The notes under the pieces: model-generated
Database searches by the model: none
Told to the model about the DNA's origin: nothing
Seen by the model: only the letters and a program-made list of their open reading frames with translations
Part shown: positions 36,039 to 44,497 of the stretch, in pieces
Position numbering within the stretch: position 1 is the first letter of the stretch
How the letters are laid out: the number at the start of each line of letters is the position of its first letter
Origin: Rhodococcus opacus
GTDB lineage: Bacteria; Actinomycetota; Actinomycetes; Mycobacteriales; Mycobacteriaceae
Reading direction: 5' to 3'
DNA length: 64,000 bases
NCBI RefSeq assembly: GCF_012396235.1
Contig: NZ_JAAXPA010000005.1
Coordinates: forward strand, 1 to 64,000
Program-made: the position numbers and the translations under genes

Positions 36039-38947
36039 GCGAAGGCCTCCTCGGGGGTCTCGGCGATGGCCGAAGCGTCGATGTCGGTGGGGTTCTCGAA
36101 GGCCTCGGGCGCGGGGCACGAGCAGACGAGGTTGCGGTCGCCGTGGACGCCGTCGATGCGACGCACCGGGGGCCAGTACTTGGCGGCGCGAAGCGACGCG
36201 ACGGGGTAGGCGGCCAGGTGACGCGGGTAGGGCAGGTCCCATTCGTCCGCAGTCACCTGTTCGGCGGTGTGCGGGGCCTGACGCAGCGGGCTGCGCTCGA
36301 GCGGCCACACACCGTCACCGACCAGGTCGATCTCCCGGCGGATCGAGATCATCGCCTCGATGAAGCGGTCGAGTTCGGCCAGATCCTCGGACTCGGTCGG
36401 TTCCACCATCAGCGTGCCGTTGACGGGGAACGACAGGGTGGGCGCGTGGAAGCCGTAGTCGATCAATCGCTTTGCGACATCCTCTGCGGTGACGCCGGTC
36501 GCCTTGGTGACCGGCCGGAGGTCGAGGATGCACTCGTGTGCCACCAGACCGGACGGTCCCGTGTACAGGACGGGGAAGTGCTGATCCAGTGACCTGGCGA
36601 CGTAATTGGCTGCGAGCACCGCGGTTTCGGTGGCGCTCGTCAGCCCGTCGGGTCCCATGAGTGCGATGTACGCCCAGGTGATGGGCAGGATGCCGGCCGA
36701 TCCGTAATTGGCGGCCGACACCGGGGTGCCGAGGTCGTCGCCGCCCAGCGGATTACCGGGCAGGAACGGCGCCAGATGCTCGCGCACCGCGACGGGTCCC
36801 ACACCGGGACCGCCGCCGCCGTGCGGGATGCAGAACGTCTTGTGCAGGTTCAGGTGTGAGACGTCGCCGCCGAACTTGCCGGGCTGCGCGAGACCGACGA
36901 GAGCGTTGAGGTTGGCGCCGTCGACGTACACCTGGCCGCCGGCCTCGTGCACCAGATCGCAGACCGTCCGCACGTCGTTCTCGTACACGCCGTGCGTGGA
37001 CGGGTAGGTCAACATGATCGCGGCCACCGCGCCCTCGTGCGCCGCGATCTTCGCGCGCAGGTCGCCCAAGTCGATGTTGCCGTTCTCCGCGGTCGCGACG
37101 ACGACGACCTTCATGCCCGCGAGAACCGCGGATGCGGCGTTCGTGCCATGCGCGGACTGGGGGATGAGGCAGACGTTGCGTCCGAAGTCGCCGCGGGATT
37201 CGTGATAGCCGTGGATCGCGAGCAGCCCGGCCAGCTCGCCCTGGGATCCGGCGTTGGGCTGCAACGACACCCGGTCGTAGCCGGTGATCTCGCCGAGCCA
37301 GCGCTCCAGGTCGGCGACGAGCTCGAGGTAGCCGGCCGTCTGCGCGACCGGGGCGTACGGGTGGATGGACGCGAACCCGGGCCAGCCGATGGGTTCCATC
37401 TCGACAGCGGAGTTGAGTTTCATCGTGCACGATCCGAGCGGGATCATGGTGCGGTCGAGAGCGAGGTCCTTGTCGGACAGCGCGCGCAGGAAGCGGAGCA
37501 TCGCGGTTTCCGAGCGGTGATCGTGGAACGCGGTGTGCTGCAGGTAGTTCGACGTCCTGGCGAGTGCCGACGGCAGTTCGCGCACCGCGACGGTCGTCGG
37601 CTGCGCACCGAACACGGCGACCACCCGCCGGACGATGTCGTCGGTGGTGCACTCGTCACAGGCGATCGCGACGTGATCGGCGTCGACGAGACGGAGGTTG
37701 ATGCCGTCCCGATCGGCCGACTCCACGATCGCCCCGGCGCCCGCGGGCACCCGCACGAGAACCGTGTCGAAGAAGCTGTCGTGCACGATCGTGTGACCGG
37801 CCGCGCGCAGGCTTCCGGCGATGGTCGTCGCGTGGGCGCGCACCCGGTTCGCGATGGCGCGCAACCCTTCCGGCCCGTGGTAGGCGGCGTACATCGCGGC
37901 GACGTTGGCGAGCAGCGCCTGCGCCGTGCAGATGTTGCTGGTCGCCTTGTCACGCCGGATGTGCTGTTCGCGGGTCTGCAGTGCCAGCCGGTAGGCCGTC
38001 TTCCCGTCGACGTCGACGGACACTCCGACGAGGCGGCCGGGCAGCATGCGCTCGAGTCCGCCGCGCACGGCCATGTAGCCGGCGTGCGGTCCGCCGAAGA
38101 ACAGCGGCACACCAAATCGCTGCGCCGACCCGACCGCGATGTCGGCACCCTGCTCGCCGGGCGGCGTCAGGATCGTCAGCGACAGCAGGTCCGCCGCGAC
38201 CGTGGTCAGCGCGCCGCGCGCCTTCGCCGCGGCGATCATCGGAGCGAGGTCGCGCACCGCGCCGCTCGCACCGGGCGCCTGGAAGACCACCCCGAACATG
38301 TCACCGTCCGGCAGTTCCCCGGACAGTTCCGCGACCACCACCTCGATTCCCACCGCCTTCGCTCGTCCCCGGACGACGGCCAGTGTCTGCGGCAGGCAGT
38401 CCGCGTCGAGGACGACGCGGTTGGTGGCGGACTTCGACTTGTTCGCGCGCCGCATCAGCAGCACCGCCTCCATCACGGCGGTGGCCTCGTCGAGCAGCGA
38501 CGCGCCGGCCAGGGGCAGGGCGGTGAGATCCTCGATGACGGTCTGGAACGTCAGCAGCGCCTCCAGCCGGCCCTGGGAGATCTCCGGCTGGTACGGGGTG
38601 TAGGCGGTGTACCAGGCGGGGGACTCGAGCATGTTCCGTCGCAACACCGCGGGCGTGATGGTGTCGGAGTATCCGAGACCGATCATCTGGACGCGGGTCT
38701 CGTTGCGCTCCGACAGTGCCCGCAGGTCGGCGAGCACCTGCTGCTCGGACCTTGCCGCGGGCAGATTCAAGGGCTGTGAGCTGCGGATCTGGTCCGGCAC
38801 CGCGCTGTCGATCAGGTTCGCGAGGGCGTCGTAACCGAGGGCGTCGAGCATCCGCCGCGACGAGGAGGCGTCAGGACCGATGTGGCGGGACGGAAAGTCG
38901 CTGGTGAGGGGCACGCCGGGGGCGGCGGTGCGGGGTTCTGCTGGCAC
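36035..38947 (-). CDS. gcvP: Glycine dehydrogenase (decarboxylating), P protein
   Basis: The 970-residue PLP enzyme decarboxylates glycine and loads the aminomethyl group on GcvH. Both halves of the single-chain form are present. The PLP lysine is in [18 protein letters not shown], and FPSRHIGP is near the N-terminus. I favour GTG 38947, which has GGAG 8 nt upstream; the frame is open to TTG 38995 with ATG 38989, which would place the start close to the second riboswitch aptamer. It is the first gene of gcvP-gcvT-gcvH-glyA-sdaA and is controlled by the tandem glycine riboswitch directly upstream. Confidence 0.94.
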   Translation of the reverse strand: MPAEPRTAAPGVPLTSDFPSRHIGPDASSSRRMLDALGYDALANLIDSAVPDQIRSSQPLNLPAARSEQQVLADLRALSERNETRVQMIGLGYSDTITPAVLRRNMLESPAWYTAYTPYQPEISQGRLEALLTFQTVIEDLTALPLAGASLLDEATAVMEAVLLMRRANKSKSATNRVVLDADCLPQTLAVVRGRAKAVGIEVVVAELSGELPDGDMFGVVFQAPGASGAVRDLAPMIAAAKARGALTTVAADLLSLTILTPPGEQGADIAVGSAQRFGVPLFFGGPHAGYMAVRGGLERMLPGRLVGVSVDVDGKTAYRLALQTREQHIRRDKATSNICTAQALLANVAAMYAAYHGPEGLRAIANRVRAHATTIAGSLRAAGHTIVHDSFFDTVLVRVPAGAGAIVESADRDGINLRLVDADHVAIACDECTTDDIVRRVVAVFGAQPTTVAVRELPSALARTSNYLQHTAFHDHRSETAMLRFLRALSDKDLALDRTMIPLGSCTMKLNSAVEMEPIGWPGFASIHPYAPVAQTAGYLELVADLERWLGEITGYDRVSLQPNAGSQGELAGLLAIHGYHESRGDFGRNVCLIPQSAHGTNAASAVLAGMKVVVVATAENGNIDLGDLRAKIAAHEGAVAAIMLTYPSTHGVYENDVRTVCDLVHEAGGQVYVDGANLNALVGLAQPGKFGGDVSHLNLHKTFCIPHGGGGPGVGPVAVREHLAPFLPGNPLGGDDLGTPVSAANYGSAGILPITWAYIALMGPDGLTSATETAVLAANYVARSLDQHFPVLYTGPSGLVAHECILDLRPVTKATGVTAEDVAKRLIDYGFHAPTLSFPVNGTLMVEPTESEDLAELDRFIEAMISIRREIDLVGDGVWPLERSPLRQAPHTAEQVTADEWDLPYPRHLAAYPVASLRAAKYWPPVRRIDGVHGDRNLVCSCPAPEAFENPTDIDASAIAETPEEAFA

Positions 38948-39008
38948 GAGGTGACTCCGGTTTCGTTGAGTCCGGACCGCACCGGACATCGACAAGGGGG
39001 CACCTCCC

Positions 39009-39200
39009 CGCTCTGTCCTGAAACCTGAGAGTTTGGGCGCACCGCAACTGCGGCGTGCTCTTCACCTTCGGTAAGTTCCGGCCATACGGCCGATTCTTTC
39101 TCCAGAGTTGCCTCTGCGCTGCGGTACTGGGGCCTGAGAGATTCCCGGGGAGGAAGTTGCTCCTACGGCGCCTCCGAAACGGAGGTTCTCCCGCTGCGCG
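39009..39200 (-). promoter_or_regulatory. Tandem glycine riboswitch
   Basis: Read on the minus strand, the leader holds two glycine aptamers. The first starts with GCGGGAGAACCTCC (39181-39194), passes GGCGCCGTAGGAGCAA and reaches CTCTCAGGCCCC. The second, after a short linker, has CCGAAGGTGAAGAGC and CTCTCAGGTTTCAGGACAGAG, ending near 39011. Both conserved glycine-pocket segments (GGAGCAA/AAGAGC and CTCTCAGG) are present. It precedes gcvP by about 60 nt and should turn the operon on when glycine is high. The region from 39201 to 39488 holds the divergent lipA promoter; no other feature stands out. Confidence 0.93.
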
Positions 39201-39488
39201 TCAACGGCGTCTTCAGTTGTGATTGGCCAAACAGTACACAGACGCCGCGGGTTTGTCTCCTCGGACCGACGGTCTTGCCAAAAGTCCTCGTCATTTGGCA
39301 TCCTCGATGCATCTTCGCTCGGACGTGACCGCACACGCCGAGAGATGAGAGCCTAGATGCCCGCAGCCGCAACGGTTGTCGATGTGTGCTCGCTCTCCCC
39401 GCTCACCCTTCCCCGGTGCCGCGCTGTCCACCGCCCGGCACGGACGTCGCATACCGACCGGTTTCGACCGGTACTAGGAGTTCCTCAC

Positions 39489-40436
39489 ATGACTGCGCCT
39501 GAGTCACCCCACGTCGCTGCGGATGGCCGCCGGCTGCTCCGCCTCGAAGTCCGCAACGCTCAGACCCCGGTCGAACGCAAACCGTCGTGGATGAAGGTGC
39601 AGATGCGGACGGGCCCCGAATACCGGGACCTCGCCGCCCTCGTCGACCGTGAGAACCTGCACACCGTGTGTCAAGAAGCGGGATGTCCCAACATCTTCGA
39701 ATGCTGGGAGGACCGTGAGGCGACGTTCCTCATCGGCGGAAGCCAGTGCACCCGGCGGTGCGACTTCTGCCAGATCGACACAGGCCGCCCCGCCGCACTC
39801 GATCGGGGCGAACCCAGGAGGGTCGCGGAGTCGGTGCAGACCATGGGCCTGCGGTACGCCACCGTCACCGGCGTGGCCCGTGACGATCTGCCGGACGGCG
39901 GCGCCTGGCTGTACGCCGAGACGGTCCGGCAGATTCACGAACTGTGCCCGGGCACCGGCGTCGAACTGCTGATCCCCGATTTCAATGCCGACGCCGCGCA
40001 ACTACGCGAGGTGTTCGACACCCGCCCGGAAGTACTCGCACACAATGTGGAGACCGTTCCCCGGATCTTCCGTCGTATCCGCCCTGCCTTCACGTACGAG
40101 CGGTCCCTCGAGGTGATCACGCGGGCTCGGGAGGACGGCCTGATCACCAAGTCGAACCTGATCCTCGGGATGGGGGAGACCACCGACGAGGTGATCCATG
40201 CCCTCCGGGACCTGCACACCGCCGGCTGCCAGTTGATCACCATCACGCAGTATCTCCGGCCGTCGGCCCGGCATCACCCGGTGGCGCGGTGGGCGACGCC
40301 GGACGAGTTCGTCATGCTCGACGGGATCGCCCGCGAGATCGGATTCCTCGGCGTCCTGTCCGGTCCGCTCGTGCGCTCCTCCTACCGGGCCGGCCGCCTC
40401 CACGCAGAGGCCGTAGCCGCGACCGCAATTCACTGA
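39489..40436 (+). CDS. lipA: Lipoyl synthase
   Basis: The 315-residue radical-SAM enzyme inserts two sulfurs into octanoyl-protein to make lipoyl groups. The auxiliary cluster cysteines are 61, 66 and 72 (C-x4-C-x5-C). The SAM cluster cysteines are 87, 91 and 94 (CTRRCDFC), and the C-terminal RSSYRAG serine ligand is present. ATG 39489 follows GGAG; the frame is open to 39357, but the extra residues are not family-like. It is divergent from gcvP and next to lpd. No lipB is adjacent, so the octanoyl donor step must come from elsewhere. It may be a second, GCS-dedicated copy, by inference. Confidence 0.93.
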   Translation: MTAPESPHVAADGRRLLRLEVRNAQTPVERKPSWMKVQMRTGPEYRDLAALVDRENLHTVCQEAGCPNIFECWEDREATFLIGGSQCTRRCDFCQIDTGRPAALDRGEPRRVAESVQTMGLRYATVTGVARDDLPDGGAWLYAETVRQIHELCPGTGVELLIPDFNADAAQLREVFDTRPEVLAHNVETVPRIFRRIRPAFTYERSLEVITRAREDGLITKSNLILGMGETTDEVIHALRDLHTAGCQLITITQYLRPSARHHPVARWATPDEFVMLDGIAREIGFLGVLSGPLVRSSYRAGRLHAEAVAATAIH

Positions 40437-40470
40437 ACCCCATTCTCTTCCGTTCCAGCAAGGAGTTCCC

Positions 40471-41844
40471 ATGTCCCACCGATCTGCAGATGTCGTCGTC
40501 CTCGGCGGCGGTTCCGGCGGCTACGCGGCCGCCATCCGCTCGGCCGAACTGGGCCGTTCGGTCATTCTCGTCGAAGAGAACGAACTCGGCGGCACGTGCC
40601 TGCATCAGGGCTGCATACCGACCAAGGCGCTGCTGCACTCCGCCGAAGTCGCCGACAGTGCCCGCACGGCCTCGCAGTTCGGTATCGACGTCACGTTCGA
40701 CGGTGTCGACCTCGAGAAGGTGCTGAGCTACCAGAACACGATCGTCACCCGCCTGCACAAGGGACTGCAGGGCCTCGTCGACTCGTACGGCATCACCGTC
40801 GTCAACGGCCGCGGACGGTTGGTCGGACCCAACGGAGTGGAGGTCGACGACGAGTTGATCACGGGCGGCGCCGTCGTCCTGGCAACGGGGTCGTCGCCGA
40901 AAACGCTGCCCGGCATCGGCATCGGTGGCCGGGTCGTCACCAGCGACCAGGCGCTCGTGTTGCCGTCGGTCCCGAAGAAGGCGATCATTCTCGGCGGTGG
41001 CGTCATCGGCGTCGAATTCGCCAGTGTCTGGGCGTCGTTCGGTGCGTCGGTGACGATCGTCGAGGCGACTCCACGGCTGGTGCCGAACGAGGACGAGACG
41101 ATCTCCAAGTACCTCGAGCGGGCATTCCGTCGCCGCAAGATCACCGCGAAGACAGGTGTGCGGGTGACGGAGGTGACGCAGGACGCGGACGCAGTGTCGG
41201 TCACCCTCGGCTCCGGCGACATACTCGACGCCGACGTCCTGCTGGTCGCGGTGGGGCGCGGACCCAACACCGCGTCCATGGGGTACGAGGAGACCGGAGT
41301 GATGCTCGACAAGGGCTTCGTGGTGACCAGTGATCGACTGCGCACCACGGTGCCGAACGTCTTCGCGGTCGGCGACATCGTCCCCGGGCTCCAGCTGGCC
41401 CACCGCGGGTTCCAACAGGGCATCTTCGTGGCCGAGGAAATCGCCGGGCTCCGTCCGGACGTCATCGACGAGACCGGCATCCCTCGTGTCACCTACTCCC
41501 ACCCCGAGGTCGCGTCCGTCGGGTTGACCGAGACCGCGGCCCGGGAGAAGTTCGGCGAGAACGTCGAGACCGTCACCTACGACCTCGCCGGCAACGGCAA
41601 GAGCCAGATCCTGAAGACGTCGGGGGCGGTCAAACTCGTGGTGGCGCCGACCGGGGTCGTGGTCGGCGTGCACATGGTCGGCGACCGAGTCGGTGAGCTG
41701 ATCGGTGAGGCGCAGCTGCTCTACAACTTCGAGGTCGACGCCGCGCAGGCGGCGAAGTTCGTGCACGCCCACCCCACCCAGGGCGAGGCGCTCGGTGAGG
41801 CGCTGATGGCAGTGGCCGGCAAACCACTCCACGTCCACGGCTGA
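40471..41844 (+). CDS. lpdA: Dihydrolipoyl dehydrogenase (glycine cleavage L protein)
   Basis: The 457-residue FAD enzyme reoxidises the lipoyl group with NAD+. It has the FAD motif GGGSGGYAAA, the redox disulfide in GGTCLHQGCIP (Cys43/Cys48), the NAD motif LGGGVIGVEFA, and the active-site His/Glu pair in HAHPTQGEALGE. Length is normal. It lies 34 bp after lipA and completes the P/T/H/L set, so it probably serves glycine cleavage, though it could also serve 2-oxoacid dehydrogenases. A long hairpin follows directly. Confidence 0.93.
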   Translation: MSHRSADVVVLGGGSGGYAAAIRSAELGRSVILVEENELGGTCLHQGCIPTKALLHSAEVADSARTASQFGIDVTFDGVDLEKVLSYQNTIVTRLHKGLQGLVDSYGITVVNGRGRLVGPNGVEVDDELITGGAVVLATGSSPKTLPGIGIGGRVVTSDQALVLPSVPKKAIILGGGVIGVEFASVWASFGASVTIVEATPRLVPNEDETISKYLERAFRRRKITAKTGVRVTEVTQDADAVSVTLGSGDILDADVLLVAVGRGPNTASMGYEETGVMLDKGFVVTSDRLRTTVPNVFAVGDIVPGLQLAHRGFQQGIFVAEEIAGLRPDVIDETGIPRVTYSHPEVASVGLTETAAREKFGENVETVTYDLAGNGKSQILKTSGAVKLVVAPTGVVVGVHMVGDRVGELIGEAQLLYNFEVDAAQAAKFVHAHPTQGEALGEALMAVAGKPLHVHG

Positions 41845-41845
41845 C

Positions 41846-41897
41846 CCCCATGTGAGTGGCAAAGTGTGCTGGCGCACGCTTTGCCACTCACATGGGG
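41846..41897. terminator. Long perfect hairpin, member of a dispersed repeat
   Basis: The 19-bp arms (41846-41864 and 41879-41897) are exact reverse complements, with an inner GTGC/GCAC pair and a 4-nt loop. It ends the lipA-lpd operon. The right half from GCACGCTTTGCC to CACATG recurs at 51244-51263, so this belongs to an intergenic repeat family. Confidence 0.75.
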
Positions 41898-41978
41898 TGT
41901 TCGGTATGCGAACGCGCACTGGCGATTTCCGCCTCGTGTCGATGAAGCAGCCCCGGGCCACGGTGGTCGCGCTGCCGC

Positions 41979-42875
41979 TGCGGCCACGACACGCACGTCG
42001 CCACCCTCCTCACCGTCGCCGAACTGCTCGCCGGTGCGCGGGAGGCGTGGGCGGGAACGATCGTGTTCCTCTTCCAGCCGGGCGAGGAAACGGCGGCCGG
42101 GGCGAAGGCGATGGTCGAGGACGGTCTGTGGGACCGGGCACCCAAGCCGGAGATCATCTTCGGGCAGCACGTCGGGCCGATGCTGGCCGGCACCGTGCAC
42201 GTCACGAGTGGCGACGCGATGGCCATGGCCGATTCGCTGAAGGTCACCGTCTACGGCCAGGGGTCGCACGGCTCCCAGCCCCAGGATTCGATCGACCCGA
42301 TCATCCAGGGTGTCAACATGATCAACCGCATCCAGGCCATCGTGTCCCGCGAAGTGCACCCCCTGAAGCCGGCGGTGGTCACGGTCGCCACGTTCCACGC
42401 GGGGTTGAAGGAAAACATCATCGCGGACCGGGCCGAGTTCACGATCAACGTGCGCACCCTCGACCCCGAGGTGCGCGAGCAGGTCAACGCCGCGCTGCGC
42501 CGCATCATCTACGCCGAGGCCGCCGCATCCGGGGCGCCGAAGCCGCTGATCGAGGAGCTGTACACGTTCCCGCGCAACTACAACGATCCCGATGCCACCG
42601 CAGAACTCGTCGCCGAACTCCAGAAGGTGCTGGGCGAGAACAACGTCACGCCGTCGTCCCCGATGATGGGTTCGGAGGACTTCGGTCTGCTCGCCGAGGT
42701 GATCGGCGTGTCGTCGGTGTTCTGGATGTTCGGTGGCCACACCGCGGAGACCCTCGAGAGCGGAAAGCCTGTGCCGGTGAACCACTCACCGTTCTTCGCC
42801 CCCGTCGCGGAGCCCACCCTGTCCACCGGCGTCCAGACGGCGATGACGGCGATCCTGTCGAAGGTCGGGCTCTAG
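41979..42875 (+). pseudogene. N-terminally truncated M20-family peptidase/amidohydrolase
   Basis: The frame is open from about 41979 (CGHDTHVATLL, an M20 metal-binding motif) through FQPGEETAAG, GQHVGP, GSHGSQP, MGSEDFG and VNHSPFF to a stop at 42875. All motifs from the first metal ligand onward are intact. The roughly 100 N-terminal residues that should precede CGHD are missing. The upstream sequence is the lpd terminator plus a short unrelated stretch. The first in-frame ATG is 42063, beyond the HDTH ligand, so an active product is unlikely. Complete relatives hydrolyse N-acyl amino acids or hippurate-type amides. Confidence 0.8.
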
Positions 42876-42885
42876 GCCCTCCGGG

Positions 42886-42931
42886 CCCGTGCGCCTTTCT
42901 GGTTGTTCCGGCAACCAGAAAGGCACACGGG
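42886..42931. terminator. Long hairpin between M20 remnant and AAHS transporter
   Basis: The 20-bp arms at 42886-42905 and 42912-42931 are reverse complements with one mismatch, around a 6-nt loop TTCCGG. It is 10 bp past the pseudogene stop and 13 bp before the transporter stop on the other strand. Confidence 0.75.
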
Positions 42932-42944
42932 TGGCGGAGCCGCC

Positions 42945-44300
42945 TCAGTGGGTAGGCAGCGGTGCGTCCGCGGTGGCGTCCCCGGTGTCCACGCCGGTCT
43001 TCTCGAATCGCAGTCTCGACACGGCGAGTCCGGCGAGGACGAAGGACGCGGCGACGAGGATGTACAGCTGGGTGGGCGACCAGTCGCGGTCGAGGAGGGC
43101 GCCCGCGACGATCGGGGACGCGATGGCGCCGACGCGGCCGATGCCGATGCCCCAGCCGACGCCGGTGGCCCGAACGGCCGGTGAGTAGACCGACGGCGTG
43201 ATCGCGTACAGCCCGGCGATGCAGCCGTTGGCGAAGACGCCGATCAGGGCGCCGAGCCCGAACGCGATGACGATGGACGCGGTGGCGGGCACGAAAACGA
43301 CGAGCAGTACGCCCGCGATCGCCATGTAGGCGATGAGCACACGCTTCAGCGCGAAACGTGCGGACAGCGCCCCGAGCAGGGTGGCGCCGAAGATGCCGCC
43401 GAGGTTGAGGAGCACTCCGCCGGTGACGCCCTGGTTCGCGGACATACCCGCCTCGACCAGCAGTTTCGGGGTCCAGCTGGTGACGAAGTAGAAGCCGAAC
43501 ATCGCCATGAAGAACGCGAACCACACCAGGAGTGTGCTGCGGCGGCGCTGCGGGGACAGCAGGACGCGCATCGCGAATCCGGCGTCGGCGGTGGCGGCGG
43601 CACGCGGTGCGGGCAGCTCGTCGAGTCGCGGCTGACCGACCCGCTGGGCGAAGGCGTTGATCCGGTCGAGGGCGTTGGCCGGTCGCCGGACGAGCAGGAA
43701 GTCGATCGATTCGGGGAGCCGGGCGTAGACGACGGGGATGATCGCCGCCGTGCACAGTCCACCGAACAGGAACACCGAACGCCAGCCGAGTGAGTTCTGC
43801 AGGACGACGGCGATGATTCCGCCGAGGGTGGCGCCGACGGCGTAACCGGTGGAATTGAGACTCACCGCGAGCCCGCGCCAGCGGTTCGACGCGTACTCAC
43901 TGGCGATGACGTTGCTGCTGGCGAGGATTCCGCCGATGCCGACGCCGGTGAGGGCGCGGAGCAGGCCGAGTTGCATCGCGTTCTGGCTGACCGCCGACAG
44001 CAGCATGCCCGTCGACGCGAGTGCCAGGCACAGCAGGATCATGGCGCGGCGGCCGATGGTGTCAGCCCACGGTGCCAGGAACAGCGATCCCGCGGCCATG
44101 CCGAACAGTCCGGCGCTGAGCAACAAGCCGACGACGGAGCCGGACAGATCCCACTCCTGCGACACCGACTGTGCGGTGAACGCCATGACGAGGACGTCGA
44201 AGCCGTCGAGCACGTTGAGTAGACCGCAGATGGCGATGGCGCCCCATTGGTAGCGCGTCATCGGGCTGCTGTCGATGCGTTCGCGTAGGTCGAATTGCAT
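42945..44300 (-). CDS. MFS transporter, aromatic acid:H+ symporter (AAHS) type
   Basis: The 451-residue protein has twelve helices. It carries the AAHS marks: LNVLDGFDVLVMAFTAQSVSQEW in helix 1, where the DGFD acid is needed for transport in PcaK/BenK, and LAPWADTIGRRAMILLCL between helices 2 and 3. The cytoplasmic middle loop has LPESIDFLLVRRP. Substrates of relatives are protocatechuate, 4-hydroxybenzoate, benzoate or gallate. It starts at ATG 44300, divergent from the hybrid kinase. The nearby 6-3-6 dyad at 44391 may control it. No catabolic enzyme for an aromatic acid is adjacent, so it may serve a pathway elsewhere. Confidence 0.9.
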   Translation of the reverse strand: MQFDLRERIDSSPMTRYQWGAIAICGLLNVLDGFDVLVMAFTAQSVSQEWDLSGSVVGLLLSAGLFGMAAGSLFLAPWADTIGRRAMILLCLALASTGMLLSAVSQNAMQLGLLRALTGVGIGGILASSNVIASEYASNRWRGLAVSLNSTGYAVGATLGGIIAVVLQNSLGWRSVFLFGGLCTAAIIPVVYARLPESIDFLLVRRPANALDRINAFAQRVGQPRLDELPAPRAAATADAGFAMRVLLSPQRRRSTLLVWFAFFMAMFGFYFVTSWTPKLLVEAGMSANQGVTGGVLLNLGGIFGATLLGALSARFALKRVLIAYMAIAGVLLVVFVPATASIVIAFGLGALIGVFANGCIAGLYAITPSVYSPAVRATGVGWGIGIGRVGAIASPIVAGALLDRDWSPTQLYILVAASFVLAGLAVSRLRFEKTGVDTGDATADAPLPTH

Positions 44301-44390
44301 GCTCGGAACCTGCTCTTCCTCGGAGGTGGGCTGTGATATGGCTCACGACTCACCTACCGTGGCGGAGAGGTCACTCGTTTCCAACTTCAC

Positions 44391-44405
44391 TTCCGAATGT
44401 CGGAA
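44391..44405. promoter_or_regulatory. Dyad TTCCGA-N3-TCGGAA in a divergent promoter region
   Basis: A 6-3-6 inverted repeat sits about 90 bp from the AAHS start and 93 bp before the kinase ATG. An outer pair CTTC...GAAG extends it. A regulator-binding site is likely; its protein is unknown. Confidence 0.45.
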
Positions 44406-44497
44406 TACAGAAGTGGCGGTGGGATGCGGTGCTGGGTGATCATTCCAGTGATGACAACTGGATGGGGACCGGGCGACCGGCAGTGGGCGAAAGGTCC

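Noticed and set aside
36947..38779. A 610-residue open frame on the plus strand opposite gcvP
   Set aside because: It is the antisense shadow of gcvP in GC-rich DNA. Its product is rich in Arg, Gly and His with no family resemblance, while gcvP on the other strand is unmistakable.
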